NCBI GenBank assembly: GCA_023935145.1
Contig: CM043701.1
Span: 68,491,317-68,555,316, forward strand
Direction: 5' to 3'
From: Bretschneidera sinensis
Lineage: Eukaryota > Streptophyta > Magnoliopsida > Brassicales > Akaniaceae
DNA length: 64,000 nucleotides
Numbering within the stretch: the stretch's first letter is position 1; each line of letters starts with the position of its first letter. Positions 32,652 through 44,605 of this stretch are shown one piece after another. The notes beneath the pieces were generated by a model. That model was not told the origin of the DNA. It saw only the letters and a program-made list of their open reading frames with translations, and did no database searches. Made by a program: the position numbers and the translations under genes.

Positions 32652-35600
32652 TTCCGAAATGCTAGATCCGAATCTCCCGAAAGAAAAATAGAAAAAAATA
32701 ACATATTTAACAAGGTTTGCATTGTAATCGGAACAAAACAACCATCATAACACATTTAAAGTGAAAACAAAAGCAATAAAAAGAAATAAAAGGCCATTAA
32801 ATATCCTGATTTTTATACCGAATTTATCTGCTCAAGATCAACACCCCGACGAAGCATTCTCTCACGACGCTTTACAGCAATCATTTCCTTACGCTGTTTC
32901 TTTTTTTCCCCTGAATAGTAAATGGATTAGAAGAATATAAATGTGACCTGAAGGAAGGAATGTTGAAATACCAGAAGGACCACCACAAGAGAAATGAACC
33001 TTTTCACACCTAATGACATATAATGGGAAAAAACAATCAGATTGCCCCAATTGCATTAAAAAAAATTATATTCAAAATTTTGAATATATAAAATGAACAA
33101 ATCCATAGTTCAGAATATATGCATCTCTGAACACAGATAAAATAAGTCTATACTCGTTTGAATATTATTATTTTAGCATGGATTGCATTAGAAACATGAA
33201 GGAAAACATTTAAGCTAGATATCCTACTGATTTTCAATGGATTTACAATACAGATAACAGTTGAACTATTTATATGGTACTTCATATATGTGTTAAGTAC
33301 TAGTTCATATGTTCTATGCACAATTGGTTTGAACTTCTCAGAACTTCGTATCTATTTGTTGTTTCAGATTTCATTAAAAATTTATCCTTCTTCCATCAAG
33401 ACGCAAAAGTCCAGATCCTCTAGGTATCTTGTATTATACTTTCATTATATTATTTCACATGATAAATAATTTACGAAAATGAAGCAACTTAACATAATAA
33501 GAAAAAATCCATTCAGCAGACACCTCAAGCATATAGATGACAGTGGTGATGATGGAACAACGACTGACCACTACTTACTATCAGAAATGAAACGGCATGT
33601 GCATGCCAAGTATATATTAACAAGTCCACTCTTATTATTTAGGCCCCATCATAGAGACACAATGGAAGGTGGGATGTAGTGAGGGAGGAGGAAACTACAT
33701 AAACAGTCTCCTAAATGATATTACATATAATCTGTCAAGCTCATCCTTAGCTCCAATTAACAAATTCAAACCTTACACTCAACAAAGAAAAAATGCACAT
33801 TAACAAGGATAAACTTATTAAAATAACTTTACCAGGAAATCTTCTGGAAGTTTTGCTCTTTTGTGCCTCTAAAGGCCAAGACATAGGAAACCGAGCAACA
33901 TGCTTCTTCTTCCCAGAAAGAGTTCTTGGATCCTTTACAATCATAAGGTCATCCAAATCTGATGACCAAGTATCTCTAGCAGCTCCAGAGTTTTTTTTTC
34001 TTGACCAAGATTTCTTCATACCATATTCCCTAGTTGCATCTTGAAGGGCAATACCACCCAACTTCTCTAGAGTCTCATCAAAACAACTGCTAGATGTACT
34101 ATCATCATCCGATCCATCCTGTCCCAACAACCACTTGGCATCCAAAATATTTCCGCTCCCACCGATTCCATGTAAGTAATCTTCTGCCACCTCTTCATCA
34201 ATTTCCGAACCACTATCGGACATGATTTCAGAGCTATCACTTTCAGATCCAACAGGTTCTCCCTGCTCAGACGAGTCTGAGCTTTCATCATCAACTGACT
34301 CCCCATCATCAGCATATTCATCACTTTCCCCATCAGATATATCTTGAGTGTATAATTTCACGCCCCCAATGGACAAAAACCCCGAATTTCTTTTTTGAGA
34401 TAATGTCTGAGCCAACATTTCTTCAGCTACATTAACACTTTCCTCACAATTAGTACCATCATCAGCATCCATCTCCTTCTCAGAGGACAATGAATCATAA
34501 GATAAACCTTCTTTCTCTTCCATTTGCTTCAAGGAGGATTCCATACCACCTGGGCTTGCCTCAGAGTCATCACAGAATCCCAAACCTCTATGTGAGCCAT
34601 CACCTAAAACAAAACTTGGACTGTATTCATAATTATAATTTACTTCCTGTGGCCTTGAAGGTGGTGTTTGGTCTAGGTAAGCAACAATTTGGGTCTCCTT
34701 TGAATTAAGTAAGACAATAGGATGTGACTTATCCCTATTATCTTGTCCATCATTTCCACTAACACACGATTTTTGGCACAAACTCTCCTGTAAAAAGTCC
34801 AGGAAACAATCTAAATCAACATAAAATTACAAATGAAATTGCTTAATTGATCTTTAGAACATCTAATCCCATTCATATGCAACTAAATCCAGAAGAAAAC
34901 AATAGTTTTCGCTTCATTTGTTTGACACAGTATGGATGCAAGAAAAGAATTTGGACAAAGAAATATTTTTGATGGCTCAATTTAACTTGACGGAAACGTA
35001 GGAGAAGCTAAAAGAAGAGTTATCACCGATCTTCAGTTTGTGGAACAGAAAGGACATATCCATTTGTACAAAATCCCAAAGTGATCAAGTTAGTGGAACC
35101 TAAGTCAAAACTCCTAACTTGATCTCTGATGAAGCTCTAATTTAACTTCAACAAGAAAATGAAAATCATTTTATTCATTTTGAATTTATTTTTCTATAAG
35201 TAAAACTATTCATCATGAACCTTAATAATAAAATTTCAATTCTAAGTCCAAAGCCATTTGGAAGGTAGCAATTTGATACAAGTTAATCTAGCACTCTAAT
35301 CACAATTAAATTGCCAGCTCTCACATTTGTAAACTTTCATTTAGGTACCACCTATAGATTATTTCAACATATATGCAAAAAGGGTCGACCAGATTAGAAG
35401 AATTGAACATTTGGGTCCAAAAAAACGAAGTACCTGAACATCAACAGAAGGGTACCGATACCCAAAAGCCTTTCCATTAGATTTCCTTGGTCCGATTTTA
35501 GAAGCAGAAGGTTTCGCTCGATCACGACTCTCAGATTTCGACCAATTCGCATTGGGATTTCCTCCTGCAATTCACACCAAAGACAAACTTTAGCTAAAAC

Positions 35601-35973
35601 TTGGAATTGAAGAACAAGACAAACACAGTCTTTACTCCCAATTCAGTCATTTAATCAAAACATTTTATTATGCTTTAAAATACATTTATTTGCCTCAACT
35701 ATGACCAAAAAAGTCGGTTATTTTATATAAAAAAAATCTCAATTTCATTTTCTATGCAACCAAACAGATGATTAACAAATTAAAGCTTGCGTTCAAACCT
35801 CGAAAAGGCGGAGGCGTTGAAGAATCGAGTTTCCAATCAGACAATAAACCTCCCTCCACGAACAAAGAATTCCTGAATCGAGCAGATGATGATTTAGGGC
35901 CTGGTTTCGAATTCCTTTTTGGGTTCTTCGTTTTATTGTTGTCATTCGGTCTTCTCTTGCTACCTCCACCCAT
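26793..35973 (-). CDS. R3H-like and G-patch domain protein (SQS1-like)
   Basis: Eight coding exons, joined from right to left: 35973-35799, 35564-35434, 34787-33833, 32910-32819, 30637-30563, 28017-27956, 27844-27775, 27611-26793. All introns are GT-AG, phases agree, and the total of 2379 nt gives 792 residues. Residues 1-25 are basic (MGGGSKRRPNDNN). About 252-306 is a Ser/Asp/Glu-rich acidic tract. 423-442 is basic. About 443-505 is an R3H-like domain (FQPMHHRDCSQ, then RRLAAIYRLSSGCQGSGKKRF) in which the His of R-x3-H is Gln. G-patch domains lie at about 640-688 and 741-789, each with GFGSKMMAKMGFVEG and GLGKD. G-patch proteins activate DEAH-box helicases in splicing and ribosome biogenesis, as yeast Sqs1 does for Prp43; a nuclear or nucleolar role is inferred. 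Introns 4 and 5 are enlarged by transposons. Confidence 0.9.
26970..27165 (-). repeat. Intragenic duplication in the last exon of the G-patch gene
   Basis: The segment encoding GQGMAEPIEVIK(R/Q)PKSLGLG plus a Thr/Ser/Gly/Asp linker occurs twice in tandem between the two G-patches (residues about 673-688 and 701-720). The two DNA copies differ at only a few positions. This adds an extra G-patch tail without its GFG head, while the two full G-patches are the usual arrangement for this family. Confidence 0.8.
28517..28972 (-). repeat. 3' LTR of the intronic element
   Basis: 456 bp ending GCATCA. 28770-28920 holds about three tandem copies of a ~52-bp unit (AAATAAAATCCCTAACATAA...). The palindrome GGTGCTTATATAAGCACC at 28727-28744 contains the TATA motif. 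Confidence 0.92.
29951..29961 (-). other. Primer-binding site of the intronic element
   Basis: The complement AGTAGTATCAGAG next to the LTR start at 29964 resembles TGGTATCAGAG of the initiator-Met tRNA site. Confidence 0.7.
29964..30412 (-). repeat. 5' LTR of the intronic element
   Basis: 449 bp, TGATGC to GCATCA, homologous throughout to 28517-28972, including the tandem ~52-bp units. Its TATA palindrome has one mismatch. Confidence 0.92.
31525..32407. mobile_element. hAT-like element with GACCCG-type repeat arms
   Basis: Termini TAGAGGTGG and CCACCTCTA. The flanking 8-bp sequences GCCCCAAG (31517-31524) and GCCACAAG (32408-32415) form a target duplication with one mismatch, the hAT signature. 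Both ends are filled with short repeats of (AA)CCCGACC/GACCCGAA type (31541-31700 and 32234-32395). The middle is AT-rich without ORFs, so it is non-autonomous. It lies in the intron between exons 32819-32910 and 30563-30637. Confidence 0.75.
32599..32648. repeat. AT dinucleotide microsatellite
   Basis: About 25 uninterrupted AT units in an intron of the G-patch gene, 170 bp from an exon. Likely length-polymorphic. Confidence 0.97.
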
Positions 35974-36059
35974 TGCTTGTCTTACAAGTTGAAAAGCAAG
36001 TCTAGGAGACTGATCTATTGCTATGGATTCAACCTAAAATTGTGTCGAAGAGAGCTGGA

Positions 36060-36200
36060 GATGAATCGAATTCCAAACCCTCGGATCGGTTACTTGATCT
36101 GGACCGTTGATTTATTTACGACATTCGATTTCTGATCGTTGGTCCCACGTGCATGCGCTCATTTGATCGTGTAAGGACGTGATGATTGGCAAGACTCGAG
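36060..36200 (-). promoter_or_regulatory. Probable promoter region of the G-patch gene
   Basis: The start codon at 35973 is preceded (minus strand) by a pyrimidine/purine-mixed leader. A G-box core CACGTG lies at 36146-36151, directly followed by a GCATGC RY-like core. No TATA box is obvious. Assignment is by position only. Confidence 0.3.
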
Positions 36201-38009
36201 GAGAAATTCTTGTTTGCCCATAATGTAAAACTCAAATTTGTATAACGTTAATTGAGTATATACGTAAGTTATTAATGAAGTTTTTTAAAGTTATTAGTCA
36301 AATTTCGTAAAGATGAGTGTTACACTTAAACGTAGGTAAAAATCTCCCATACTCAAGGGTCAGGTGTCAAACCATATAAGTAACAAGCTCAGACGGTGTT
36401 TTTATTTTGACGGCATAAAAGCATTAGTATTATAACCGGCTGCTTTAGGTTTGATTATACTAGTTAGATATTCGTGCTATGCACGGTTTGTTTGGAAAAT
36501 ATTTTTTCAAATGCTACTTTATAGTACATGATATTTGAATATCAATACATGCACAAGCTATATAAATTTGAAGTTGAATGCCTATTAACATTTCTCTTAT
36601 TTTAAGCTTGATAAGAACATGGCACACTTGCATAATTTAAGTTTTTATTGTTTGCACAATAAATAATTATGTGTCAATGGAGGTTGATTTGATTGGAGTA
36701 GTACTTTTTTAGATAGGTTCAATGTTACCTCAACTAAAAGGATTTTATTATCAACTAAAATGACTTTATAATATGCAGTTATAAACTCAAAAAAAAAACA
36801 AATTTAATCTAGCAGTTGGTGATTGAAATAAATAGCAACTTTGCAATAACAATAAGCTCAATATATTTATATCTCAAGAAACTTTTATACAAGGGTTTAC
36901 ATGATTAAGGTCATGTATAGGGTTCCATTTGAGCCAACTTAAACAAGTTGTCTCAAATGGAACCCCAAACATGGCCTAAAACCTCAAAGTACCATATGCA
37001 ACTTTCTCAAGCCTGTTATATGTAGACCAAGCCTTCAATGTTGCCATGACTTGACTCAACTTTGAGACAGAAAATGGTGTGACGAATGTAGACTAGCACT
37101 ACGATTACAACTACAACTACGACTACTGGAAAGTAAAAATGTAAGGACAGAAAAGATAATAAGTGTTGGATGATTGTTTGTCTCCCTTATGATTGATTCT
37201 ACTACTATTTATACTTCTTTTGGCTTTGACAAATGTGTTAATAATTTCCAAGCGTCTCCCACATTTCCACTTACTCACATATTTTTTTTATTAAATACGT
37301 TGAACGTGCCACGTGTCAACGTTTCTAATTTCACTATTTAGGTTGTATTTAATCGTTGTCACTTTTACCTTAGCTAGTTAAATGCATGGCTCTCGGGTGG
37401 TTCTCGATCCCTGAATAGTTGGGTTGGTAGTTATGACTCACTTATTGTGCTCGAAGTTGAGTTGTTGAAGGTTTGCCACCAAAATCTCTTTTATACTCGA
37501 GCTCACAGCCTCAAGTCTTTGAGTTATCCTTCTTGACTCGATGTTGCCCCTTGAACTTATCATTTTTTAAAGTTCTTGTTTCGCGAGCTTTTTGACGGTT
37601 GATTGTCTTATCTTAATAATATTTCATCATACCTCTTCCTTTTCCAGCCACCTTCTTCCTTGCTTGCTGGGACCTTTACACATAGCCCAATCAGGATAAT
37701 TTCCTAATTTTCTATTTTTGGTACAAACAATTGCCCTCGCATGCGATTGGTTCGAAGATGAGAACCATTGAGCATGATTATACTGGATCTTTTACCACTT
37801 AGGGATTGAGATCGATTGTGCTTCCATACCCAATATATACCTTCTTCTTTCTTATGCTTTTCTTCACACATTCATAAATATCTTCTTCTTTCTTTTGCTT
37901 TTCTTCACACATTCTGTCTATAATCCCTAACACTCTCAAATTTCTTTATTACCTTCAATCTTCAATCTTCTACTTCAACTTTTTTTCTCCAAATTACTTC
38001 AATCTCTTA
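36201..38009. other. Intergenic spacer
   Basis: No gene supported. 36460-36490 has TACTAGTTAGATATTCGTGCTATGCACGG, a phrase common in plant repeats. 37080-37130 holds an ACTAC(G/A)-rich short repeat. 37840-38000 is a C/T-rich leader-like stretch (TTCTTCTTTC repeated) immediately before the ATG at 38010. Confidence 0.5.
36905..36980. other. Near-perfect long hairpin
   Basis: The left arm (about 36905-36940, containing GGGTTCCATTTGAG) and right arm (36945-36980, containing CTCAAATGGAACCCC) pair almost completely around a 4-base loop AAAC. This could be the fused remnant of a MITE's two ends (TTAGGCCATGTTTGGGGTTCC-type terminus) or a small-RNA precursor. Confidence 0.8.
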
Positions 38010-38622
38010 ATGGCTTCCAAAGGAAAGAGCCTTCACATTAGTGATATTTCCCCTAAACAGTCAACTTGCCATGTCATTGAACCTTTGTCTGGTAAGGAGA
38101 AGGAATCTGCATCTGTTGAGGCTATCAAGAAAGAGTCCAACTCTAGTTTTCTTGCTTATGTAAAAGACCTTTTTCAAAATTCTCGTGATCTGGGTCAGCT
38201 GTATGATGATCAAATCAATCTTATTTCTAGGGATTCTCGTATTAGTAGTTAGTCGATCCCCACTAAGAATCTTCCTTCCTTCATGGGTTTCGTTCCTTTC
38301 TTCACTGGTGAAACACCAATGGATTTAGGAGTTATGTTACCCTCATGACCTTGGCCCTCTATTTCAGAAAGGGCCCAGGCTCTCTCATGGAGTTCTTGGT
38401 GAGTTGAAACTTTTAATGCTTCGTGGTACCATGTTTGTGATAAGTGGCTTGCTTAGGTGGAAAGAATTATTACTTATTGTGCTTAGGAGTTGCGGGAGGT
38501 GTACATGCTCGAAGCAGTTCAATCCTCGACGCGTAATATGTCTTTGAATCACCCTTTACTGAGTGCTCTACTATTATTTTGGTCTTTTGTGTTGAACACT
38601 TTCCACCTCTTTACTGGGCAAC
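38010..38622 (+). pseudogene. Plant-mobile-domain-like gene, segment 1
   Basis: An ATG at 38010 follows a leader-like CT-rich tract and opens 80 codons (MASKGKSLHISDISPK...) before a TAG. Beyond it, in shifting frames, recognisable family residues continue: a W(A/V)ER-type helix, LREVYMLEAVQSS, and LLSALLLFWSFVLNTFHLFTGQ. The last recalls the conserved 'sWh.eTNTFHlpfGE' block of aminotransferase-like plant mobile domain (PF10536-type) proteins. At 38622 the reading is cut by a Tekay-type LTR. Segments 2 (41870-42866) and 3 (55913-56669) appear to be the same gene. Several stops show it is dead. Confidence 0.55.
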
Positions 38623-38828
38623 TGTAATGACCCATCTCGGGTTGGCCACCCTAGAGACGGTGTTGTCACATTTTGAAAATTCCAGTACGAGACATATATA
38701 CAACAATAAAAATATAGCTACTGCAATTATTTACATTAATCCTCAACCCTTAATAGGGGAGATACATCATTCATATCTCAACTTAAACATTTTATACAAT
38801 ATAATATGTATAAATATTTACAAACTTC

Positions 38829-40100
38829 TATAACAAACTTATGTCTCTCGATCATACATCAGATTACCATTTCCCCTTGGTGGCATACTTACTTCCTCTG
38901 CCATGACTCCCAATTCTCATAACTTGTCTCCCAAATCTAAGGGTTCCACCGATATTACTCTGAACTACAGAAACAGCATATCTTGCTTGCCTCTGACTCT
39001 GTACTATAGTTCCCTATGATAAGGAACACCTCATCTCGGTGGTCTCCCACCCTGCACACTCATACTGGTACCACATATGGGTTCTTCAAATCTAGACCTT
39101 TTCCGCCAATTCCTAATACCTCTAAATTCCAGCACATCATTCTTAATTTGAAGTGTTATATTCGCAAATGTAACATAATTTATATGCCTCATGTAAATTA
39201 GTTTCGATTTAATCTCAAAATGTAGTCTATTTATGAACCTCTTACACCACTTCTCCTTTATGTCTACCACTTTCGATACAAACCTTGTCAAAGCCATAAA
39301 TCTACTATCATAATGAGTCATAGTCAACACATTAGCCTCAAATAAATAAAATATCTATTTTGTTAGGCTCTAAAGGTATAAGGAAATTATTTATCAAGGA
39401 AAACCTCTTTAAATCTATTCTAGGTTAAGGGTCCATTAACATATGCACTTACTCAGGGAAGAGTATCTTCCCACCATTCCAAAGCTTCTCCTTATAACTC
39501 AAATGAAGCAAAGATAACCCTCCGCCTGTCAATTACTAGTAAAGTACCCAATAATATCTCTACATGTTTCACCTATAGCTTAGGCTTAAAAGGATTCATA
39601 GATCCTTTAGACAATAAAGCATTCAACTTAATATATTTAACAAAACAATCTCTCTGCATCTCATGAATAAACTCACCTTTTCCTTTTTGAACGTCTACCA
39701 TTATTGGATTTACAACAACCTCAGGAACTGCTCTAGCCTGTTCATCAAGTCTATTCTATAGACTATCAATTCTATCATTTGTTACATTCATTTTCTCAAG
39801 AGTATGAGCAAAAGTTTCTCTTAGCTCATCTCTTTCAACTTTAGATTCTCTAATACCCCTACTAATGCCAATTATACTGTCAACACGTTCACTTCTAGGA
39901 ACCACAGATTCAGACTCAATTTTCATCTCAACCTCAGCTCATTTAAAAATTAGGGTCTACCACCCCCTCTCAAATTAGCAGCTTTAATTCTAGCTCTAGC
40001 ACGTCAATGTGTCATCCTCAGACTATTTATTAAGATATAATTTATTTTAATCTTCCACTTTATTTTACTTTATGCAGTCCACAAAATCATAAAACCTAAT
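38829..40100 (-). pseudogene. Gag remnant of the deleted Tekay-type element
   Basis: The best piece, 39330-39031, shows the retrotransposon gag core (THYDSRFMALTRF, then KRFINRLHFEIKSK) and the MSVQGGRPPR block that precedes the zinc knuckle in the two plus-strand copies. The rest of the region aligns by eye to gag of those copies but is broken by stops. It ends just before the zinc knuckle, at the deletion junction. Confidence 0.75.
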
Positions 40101-40112
40101 GCTATGATACCA
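40101..40112 (-). other. Primer-binding site of the deleted Tekay-type element
   Basis: The complement TGGTATCATAGC is one base from TGGTATCAGAGC. It is four bases from the LTR start at 40117. Confidence 0.75.
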
Positions 40113-40889
40113 AAATTGTAATGACCCATCTCGGGTTGGCCACCCTCGAGACGGTGTTGTCAGATTTTGAATATCCCAACATGACATATATATGCAACAA
40201 TAAAAATATAGCTACTGCAATTATTTACATCAATCCTCAATCCTTAATATGGGAGATACATCATTTAGATCTCAACTTAAACATTTTATACGACATAATA
40301 TGCATGAATATTTACAAATAATTTTTTTGTTTTCCATTAGTCTGAGGATGTGAACCACGTGGCTTACCGATAATAACTTCGTTTGAATATCGACTCACCA
40401 AACTATCTGTCATGCCTGCTACTTAAAATCATCGTACAATGAGGAGTGAGCTTCACAAGCTCAGTGAATTAAACTTACTAGAAGTAATCAATTTGTATAA
40501 TTAGCCTTCAAATATTCATTCATCTATATCTCATATATTTTGATAATAACATTCTATTATCATTACTCGTATCAAATCCCCATCCTTTATAAATATGTTC
40601 TTCTCATATAATTAATCATCTTTTTGGGACTATCAATTCTATCTCATAATTACCTCATTATGAGGTTCACAGCATATAATCAGTCACCCAGATAATTCTC
40701 ATCATTTCATATTTCTATATTTCTTCTCAGCATAATTATCTCGCTGTGAGACTCATTCATTTATCAATAATTTACAATCATGAATAGTACTTTAGCATCT
40801 CAAGTAATAACAATCAATATTTAAGAAAATGCAATGCATGAATTTAAATGTTATTATTATTGGGAACGTCTTCCCACATGTCGACATGT

Positions 40890-41100
40890 TTTTATCTTAG
40901 ACCAGCTGTCTTCCCGGTTATTTCATTTTCATTTAGACAAGTTACCTTCTCGGTTTTTTTATTCTCATTTAGACCGGTTGCTCTCTCGATTCTTTTATTT
41001 CTAGCATATGCCGACTATCACGGTTTTCATTTAGACCTACTACCTTCCTGGTTCTTTTATTTTCATTTAGATCGGTTGCCTTCCCGGTTCTTTTATTTCA
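40890..41100. repeat. Minisatellite inside the Tekay-type LTR (minus-strand copy)
   Basis: Five or six imperfect copies of a ~40-bp unit built on CGGTTCTTTTATTTTCATTTAGAC, the complement of the array at 54915-55140 in the plus-strand LTR. Confidence 0.75.
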
Positions 41101-41869
41101 TGCATATGTATATGAATAGTAATATGAAATATGTATATGAACAATAATATAGAAACAAGCATGTATTCAAACATTTAAATTATCTATCCTAATTATTCTC
41201 AAATTATTATTTAAAAAATTCCACTAAATTCCTCTCCTCATAAATCATATCAAATCATCAACCATAGCTCGTTAAGATCCATTAAATTCATCTCCTCATA
41301 AATCATATCAAATCATCAACTATAGCTCGTCAAGAATTTCACTTGTCACCTTTATTATTAAATCGACTCATTATTCTAATAATATTATTTCTCATAAAAT
41401 AATTCTCTACACATCCGCTATTTCTACCATACCTATCAACCAACTTTCATCTATTACTAAATCATAAGTTAATGATTTATTCAAATACTATCACTATATA
41501 TTTCATATTTATCTTAATTATTTAAAGTAAATCTAACTCACCACGTAGCACTTAGAGCTACCCGTCGATCACTTCCTTGTCTTTCCTGCTCCTCTCAACA
41601 ATTTTTTCCGATTGCTGATCGTCAACACTTGACATAATATTTATATTAAAATTTCTAATTTTTTCTTCAATTCTTCCATAATTCAAACCATTTGAAAATT
41701 TCCACTTTGAATTTCAAAATTTTTCATGTATGCTAAATTTCAAAAATAAAATTCATGTTATTACCTTTTGTTTTTCTTAGAGCTTTTTGTGACTCTTTAT
41801 AAAATTCTCCCATAAACCCCTTCAAATTTTTTCTCTTTCAACCTCTCTTTCAAATTTTGTAGTAGCTAA

Positions 41870-42866
41870 TCTGTATAGGTGTCTATTTTAGATATATATG
41901 AGGTGATTCCCTTATTCTCTTGATGGCCCCTTATGGTTTCTCTAGGTTTGGGCCTATGTATACTTTTCGGCGTTCGCCCTATTTACTCGAGCTAGCAGGA
42001 ATGCCAATCAATTCTCATATTATGCAAAGTTCTTCCTTAAGGGAATATATGACTTTCAACATCCCTAAGCCTTATTTAAGGATTTCTTCAAAGGCTTGCT
42101 CAAGCTTTCCCTTACAGACAACAAGCATATGCCTTTCAAGAGCATGCTTTGGTTAGCTTCTTTCTCTTTAGGGAGCTGGTTAGTTTCTTTTCTATTGCCC
42201 AAAATAGAGGCTTGGAACCCTACTCTCGTGCTCAGGTGGCTAGGAAATATGGTATGGTCTAAACTATTTCTTTGCCACTCTATTATGTTAGAGGGTTTTC
42301 TTGTAGTAAGAGAGTTGTCTATGCTGAATTGGGAGACATTGCCTGTTCAATAAGCAAGGCTGAACATTCTTTCAAATGCCTTCGATTCATTAAGAATTCA
42401 TCTCACACTAATCTCTACTCTTAGTGGTGGGAAGCTTATGTCTCCTTATATACGTCTTGATCAATTCAATCGAGATTGGTTTATCTTTTCAACCGTTTTT
42501 ATCAAGCCACTATATGAGATGGAGTAGGCAAGAGAAGGAAAACGAAATCTATAGAATAAAACATTAAGACTCTCGCTTCAATGAGTATGTTATCTTTTGC
42601 CTCATTTTACTTTAATATTTATAAAGGTTATGCTGATATATCTTTTTGTGTTATCTTTTCAGGCTAAAAAGCCAAACGATTGTCCAATTCGTCTCCAAAG
42701 TTGAAAAATGTCACTAGCTCTCATCAATTTAAGCTTGAGGAGGGAGATCGATCTCTGAAGCGGCACCGATCATTGATAACCTAGGCATTAATGGATTTGT
42801 CCAAGAAAAAGAAGAAGAATAAAAGAGAAAGAGAGAGACATAATAGAAAAGGAGACGAAAAAAGGA
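41870..42866 (+). pseudogene. Plant-mobile-domain-like gene, segment 2
   Basis: No single frame stays open, but frames alternate with conserved-looking residues. EPYSRAQVARKYG resembles the 'YnP.rVarQfG' motif that follows the mobile domain. Then comes a WWEAYVS block and, after a consensus acceptor (TTATCTTTTCAG at about 42662), a nearly open stretch rich in Lys/Arg/Glu (42663-42866) encoding a charged coiled coil. It is interrupted at 42866 by the Tekay-type LTR and its sense resumes at 55913. Confidence 0.5.
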
Positions 42867-43164
42867 TGTAATACCCGTGTTCTTAAAGTAATGGTAAAGA
42901 AGTAATTTGATAAATATGTCATGGAATTTAAATAATATATATGAAAGATTTATTATTGAATAAAAATAATTTTTCAATAATATGTTGTATAGAATGTGTC
43001 AGTTGGAATCTTAAAAATGTAACTCCCCTGTTGAAGGTTGAAGATTTATGTATGTAAAAAATTTCAGTTGGTATTTTTATAATGTTACATATATTTGTCG
43101 TGCTGGGATTCCAAAATGTGACAACCTCGTCTTGAGGGTGGCCAACCCGGGCTGGGTCGTTACA
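42867..43164 (+). repeat. 5' LTR of copy A, internally deleted
   Basis: Begins TGTAATACCCGTG and ends GGGTCGTTACA. Compared with the 1992-bp LTR at 53921-55912 it keeps the first ~110 and last ~190 bp and lacks the middle, joined at A/T-rich sequence. The bases before it, AAGGA, differ by one from AAGAA after 55912. Confidence 0.85.
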
Positions 43165-43168
43165 ATTT

Positions 43169-43180
43169 TGGTATCAGAGC
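43169..43180 (+). other. Primer-binding site of copy A
   Basis: TGGTATCAGAGC, perfect complement type for initiator-Met tRNA, four bases after the LTR. Confidence 0.9.
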
Positions 43181-43260
43181 ATTAGGTTTTATGATTCTAT
43201 AGACTACTTAAAAATTTAAAAAAGTGAAAGATTTAAATAAATTATATTTTAATACAAAGT

Positions 43261-44595
43261 ATGAGGATGACAGGTGGACGTGCTAGAGCTAAAGGTAGAG
43301 TTCAGAATCAAAGAGGACGTGGTAGACCCCCCAATAATTAGAAGAGTAGAGTAGAGGGGGAGGTTGAGTCTATGGTTCATACAAGGGAATAGGTTGCTAG
43401 TGCACCTGGTACTAGTAGAGGTGGGAGAGAATCTAAGAATAGGAAGGATGAGATGAGAAAAGTTCTTGATCGTGCTATAGAGAGAATGAATGCAGCAGAA
43501 GAAATGGTTGATAATTTGTAGAGGAGATTAGATGAAAGGGGTAGAATAGAGCTTGATGTGGTGAGACAAGAGGTTTATAAGAGAGAATATGTGTTTGTAT
43601 ATGAGATGCAAGGGATTAGACATGTTGAGAAATATTTGAAGTCTTACCAGTGACAGATAGACAAAAGGTTGCTTTTGTTTTATTTATGCTAGAAGATGAG
43701 GCTTCTCAATGGTGGGAAGATATTCTGCCTAGATTGAGTACACAGATAGAACAACCCTTAACTTTGCATAAGTTTAAAGATGAGTTCTTTGCAAAATATT
43801 TTCCAGATACATTTCAAACACAACAAGAGATAGGTTTTATTCCTTTAAGGTAGAATACCTTATCTATAGCAGAGTACGATAGTAGATTTATAGCCCTGTC
43901 GAGGTTTTTACCTAAGTTAGTAAATACGAAGGAGAAGAAATGTAAGCGATTTTTAGACGGGTTACACTGTGAAATTCAATCTAAACACTCTTACCTGGGT
44001 ATTGGGAATTATACTATACTGGTAGATAAAGCATTACATATTGAGAAGGATTTGATGGAGTTTAGAGGTATGAGAGAATGGTTGAAGAGATCTAGATTTA
44101 AGAGACCTAGATACGGTAGCAGTATGAGTGTGCAGGGTAGAAGACCACCCCAGAGGGGGCGTTCTTTGTCACAGGGAAATGTAATACAGAATTAGAGGCA
44201 TGCAAGATCTATCACTTTTGTCGCTCAGAGTAATATCTGTGGGACCCCTAGATTTGGGAGACAGACTATGGGAACTGAGAGTTATGGTAAATGAGTAAGT
44301 ATACCACCAAGGGGAAGTGGTAATCCGATGTATGATCGAGAGCCAAGGGTTTGCTTTAGATGTAATTAGATAGGGCATCTGTCTCAAAATTTTCCTACTC
44401 AGATATGTTTTATGTGTGGTGAGGAAGGACATTTTGGTGTAGATTGTCAAGTGGGGAAATCTACTGACGTAGGTGCTGGAGGTGTTGGGAGAAGACAGGT
44501 GGAGAGAGGTGGTGGATCATGTAGTATGTAGGGTAGAGACAGATGACCAATAGCTGAGAGAGGACGCGGTGGTCAGTTATAGTTCGAGACAGTAG
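43261..44595 (+). pseudogene. Gag region of Tekay-type copy A
   Basis: The start is ATG at 43261 (arginine-rich opening, MRMTGGRARAKG), stopped by TAG after about 26 codons. 43650-43853 holds the gag core (DEASQWWEDILPRL, FKDEFFAKYFPDTF). 43860-44100 continues it (YDSRFIALSRFLPKLV). Two CCHC knuckles follow: the first (about 44350-44395) lacks its last Cys, the second (44406-44447) is complete. At least five stops and a shift interrupt the frame. Confidence 0.85.
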
Positions 44596-44605
44596 AGTCT
44601 AAACA

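Larger units (their letters stand above)
38623..41865 (-). mobile_element. Internally deleted Tekay-type gypsy element, minus strand
   Basis: The left end TGTAATGACCCATCTCGGG and the right-hand LTR start at 40117 (same sequence) fix two LTR copies in minus orientation. 40117-~41865 is the 5' LTR (about 1.75 kb, outer end eroded). 40101-40112 is the primer site. 40100-~38829 is gag. 38623-~38828 is only the terminal part of the 3' LTR. Gag is joined straight to LTR sequence near 38828, so pol and most of the 3' LTR are deleted. No target duplication can be matched (GCAAC at the left). Confidence 0.75.

Noticed and set aside
35752..35798. Reading the first G-patch exon as running to 35752
   Set aside because: A GT donor at 35798 in the right phase joins to an acceptor at 35565, and the codons beyond 35799 are intronic.
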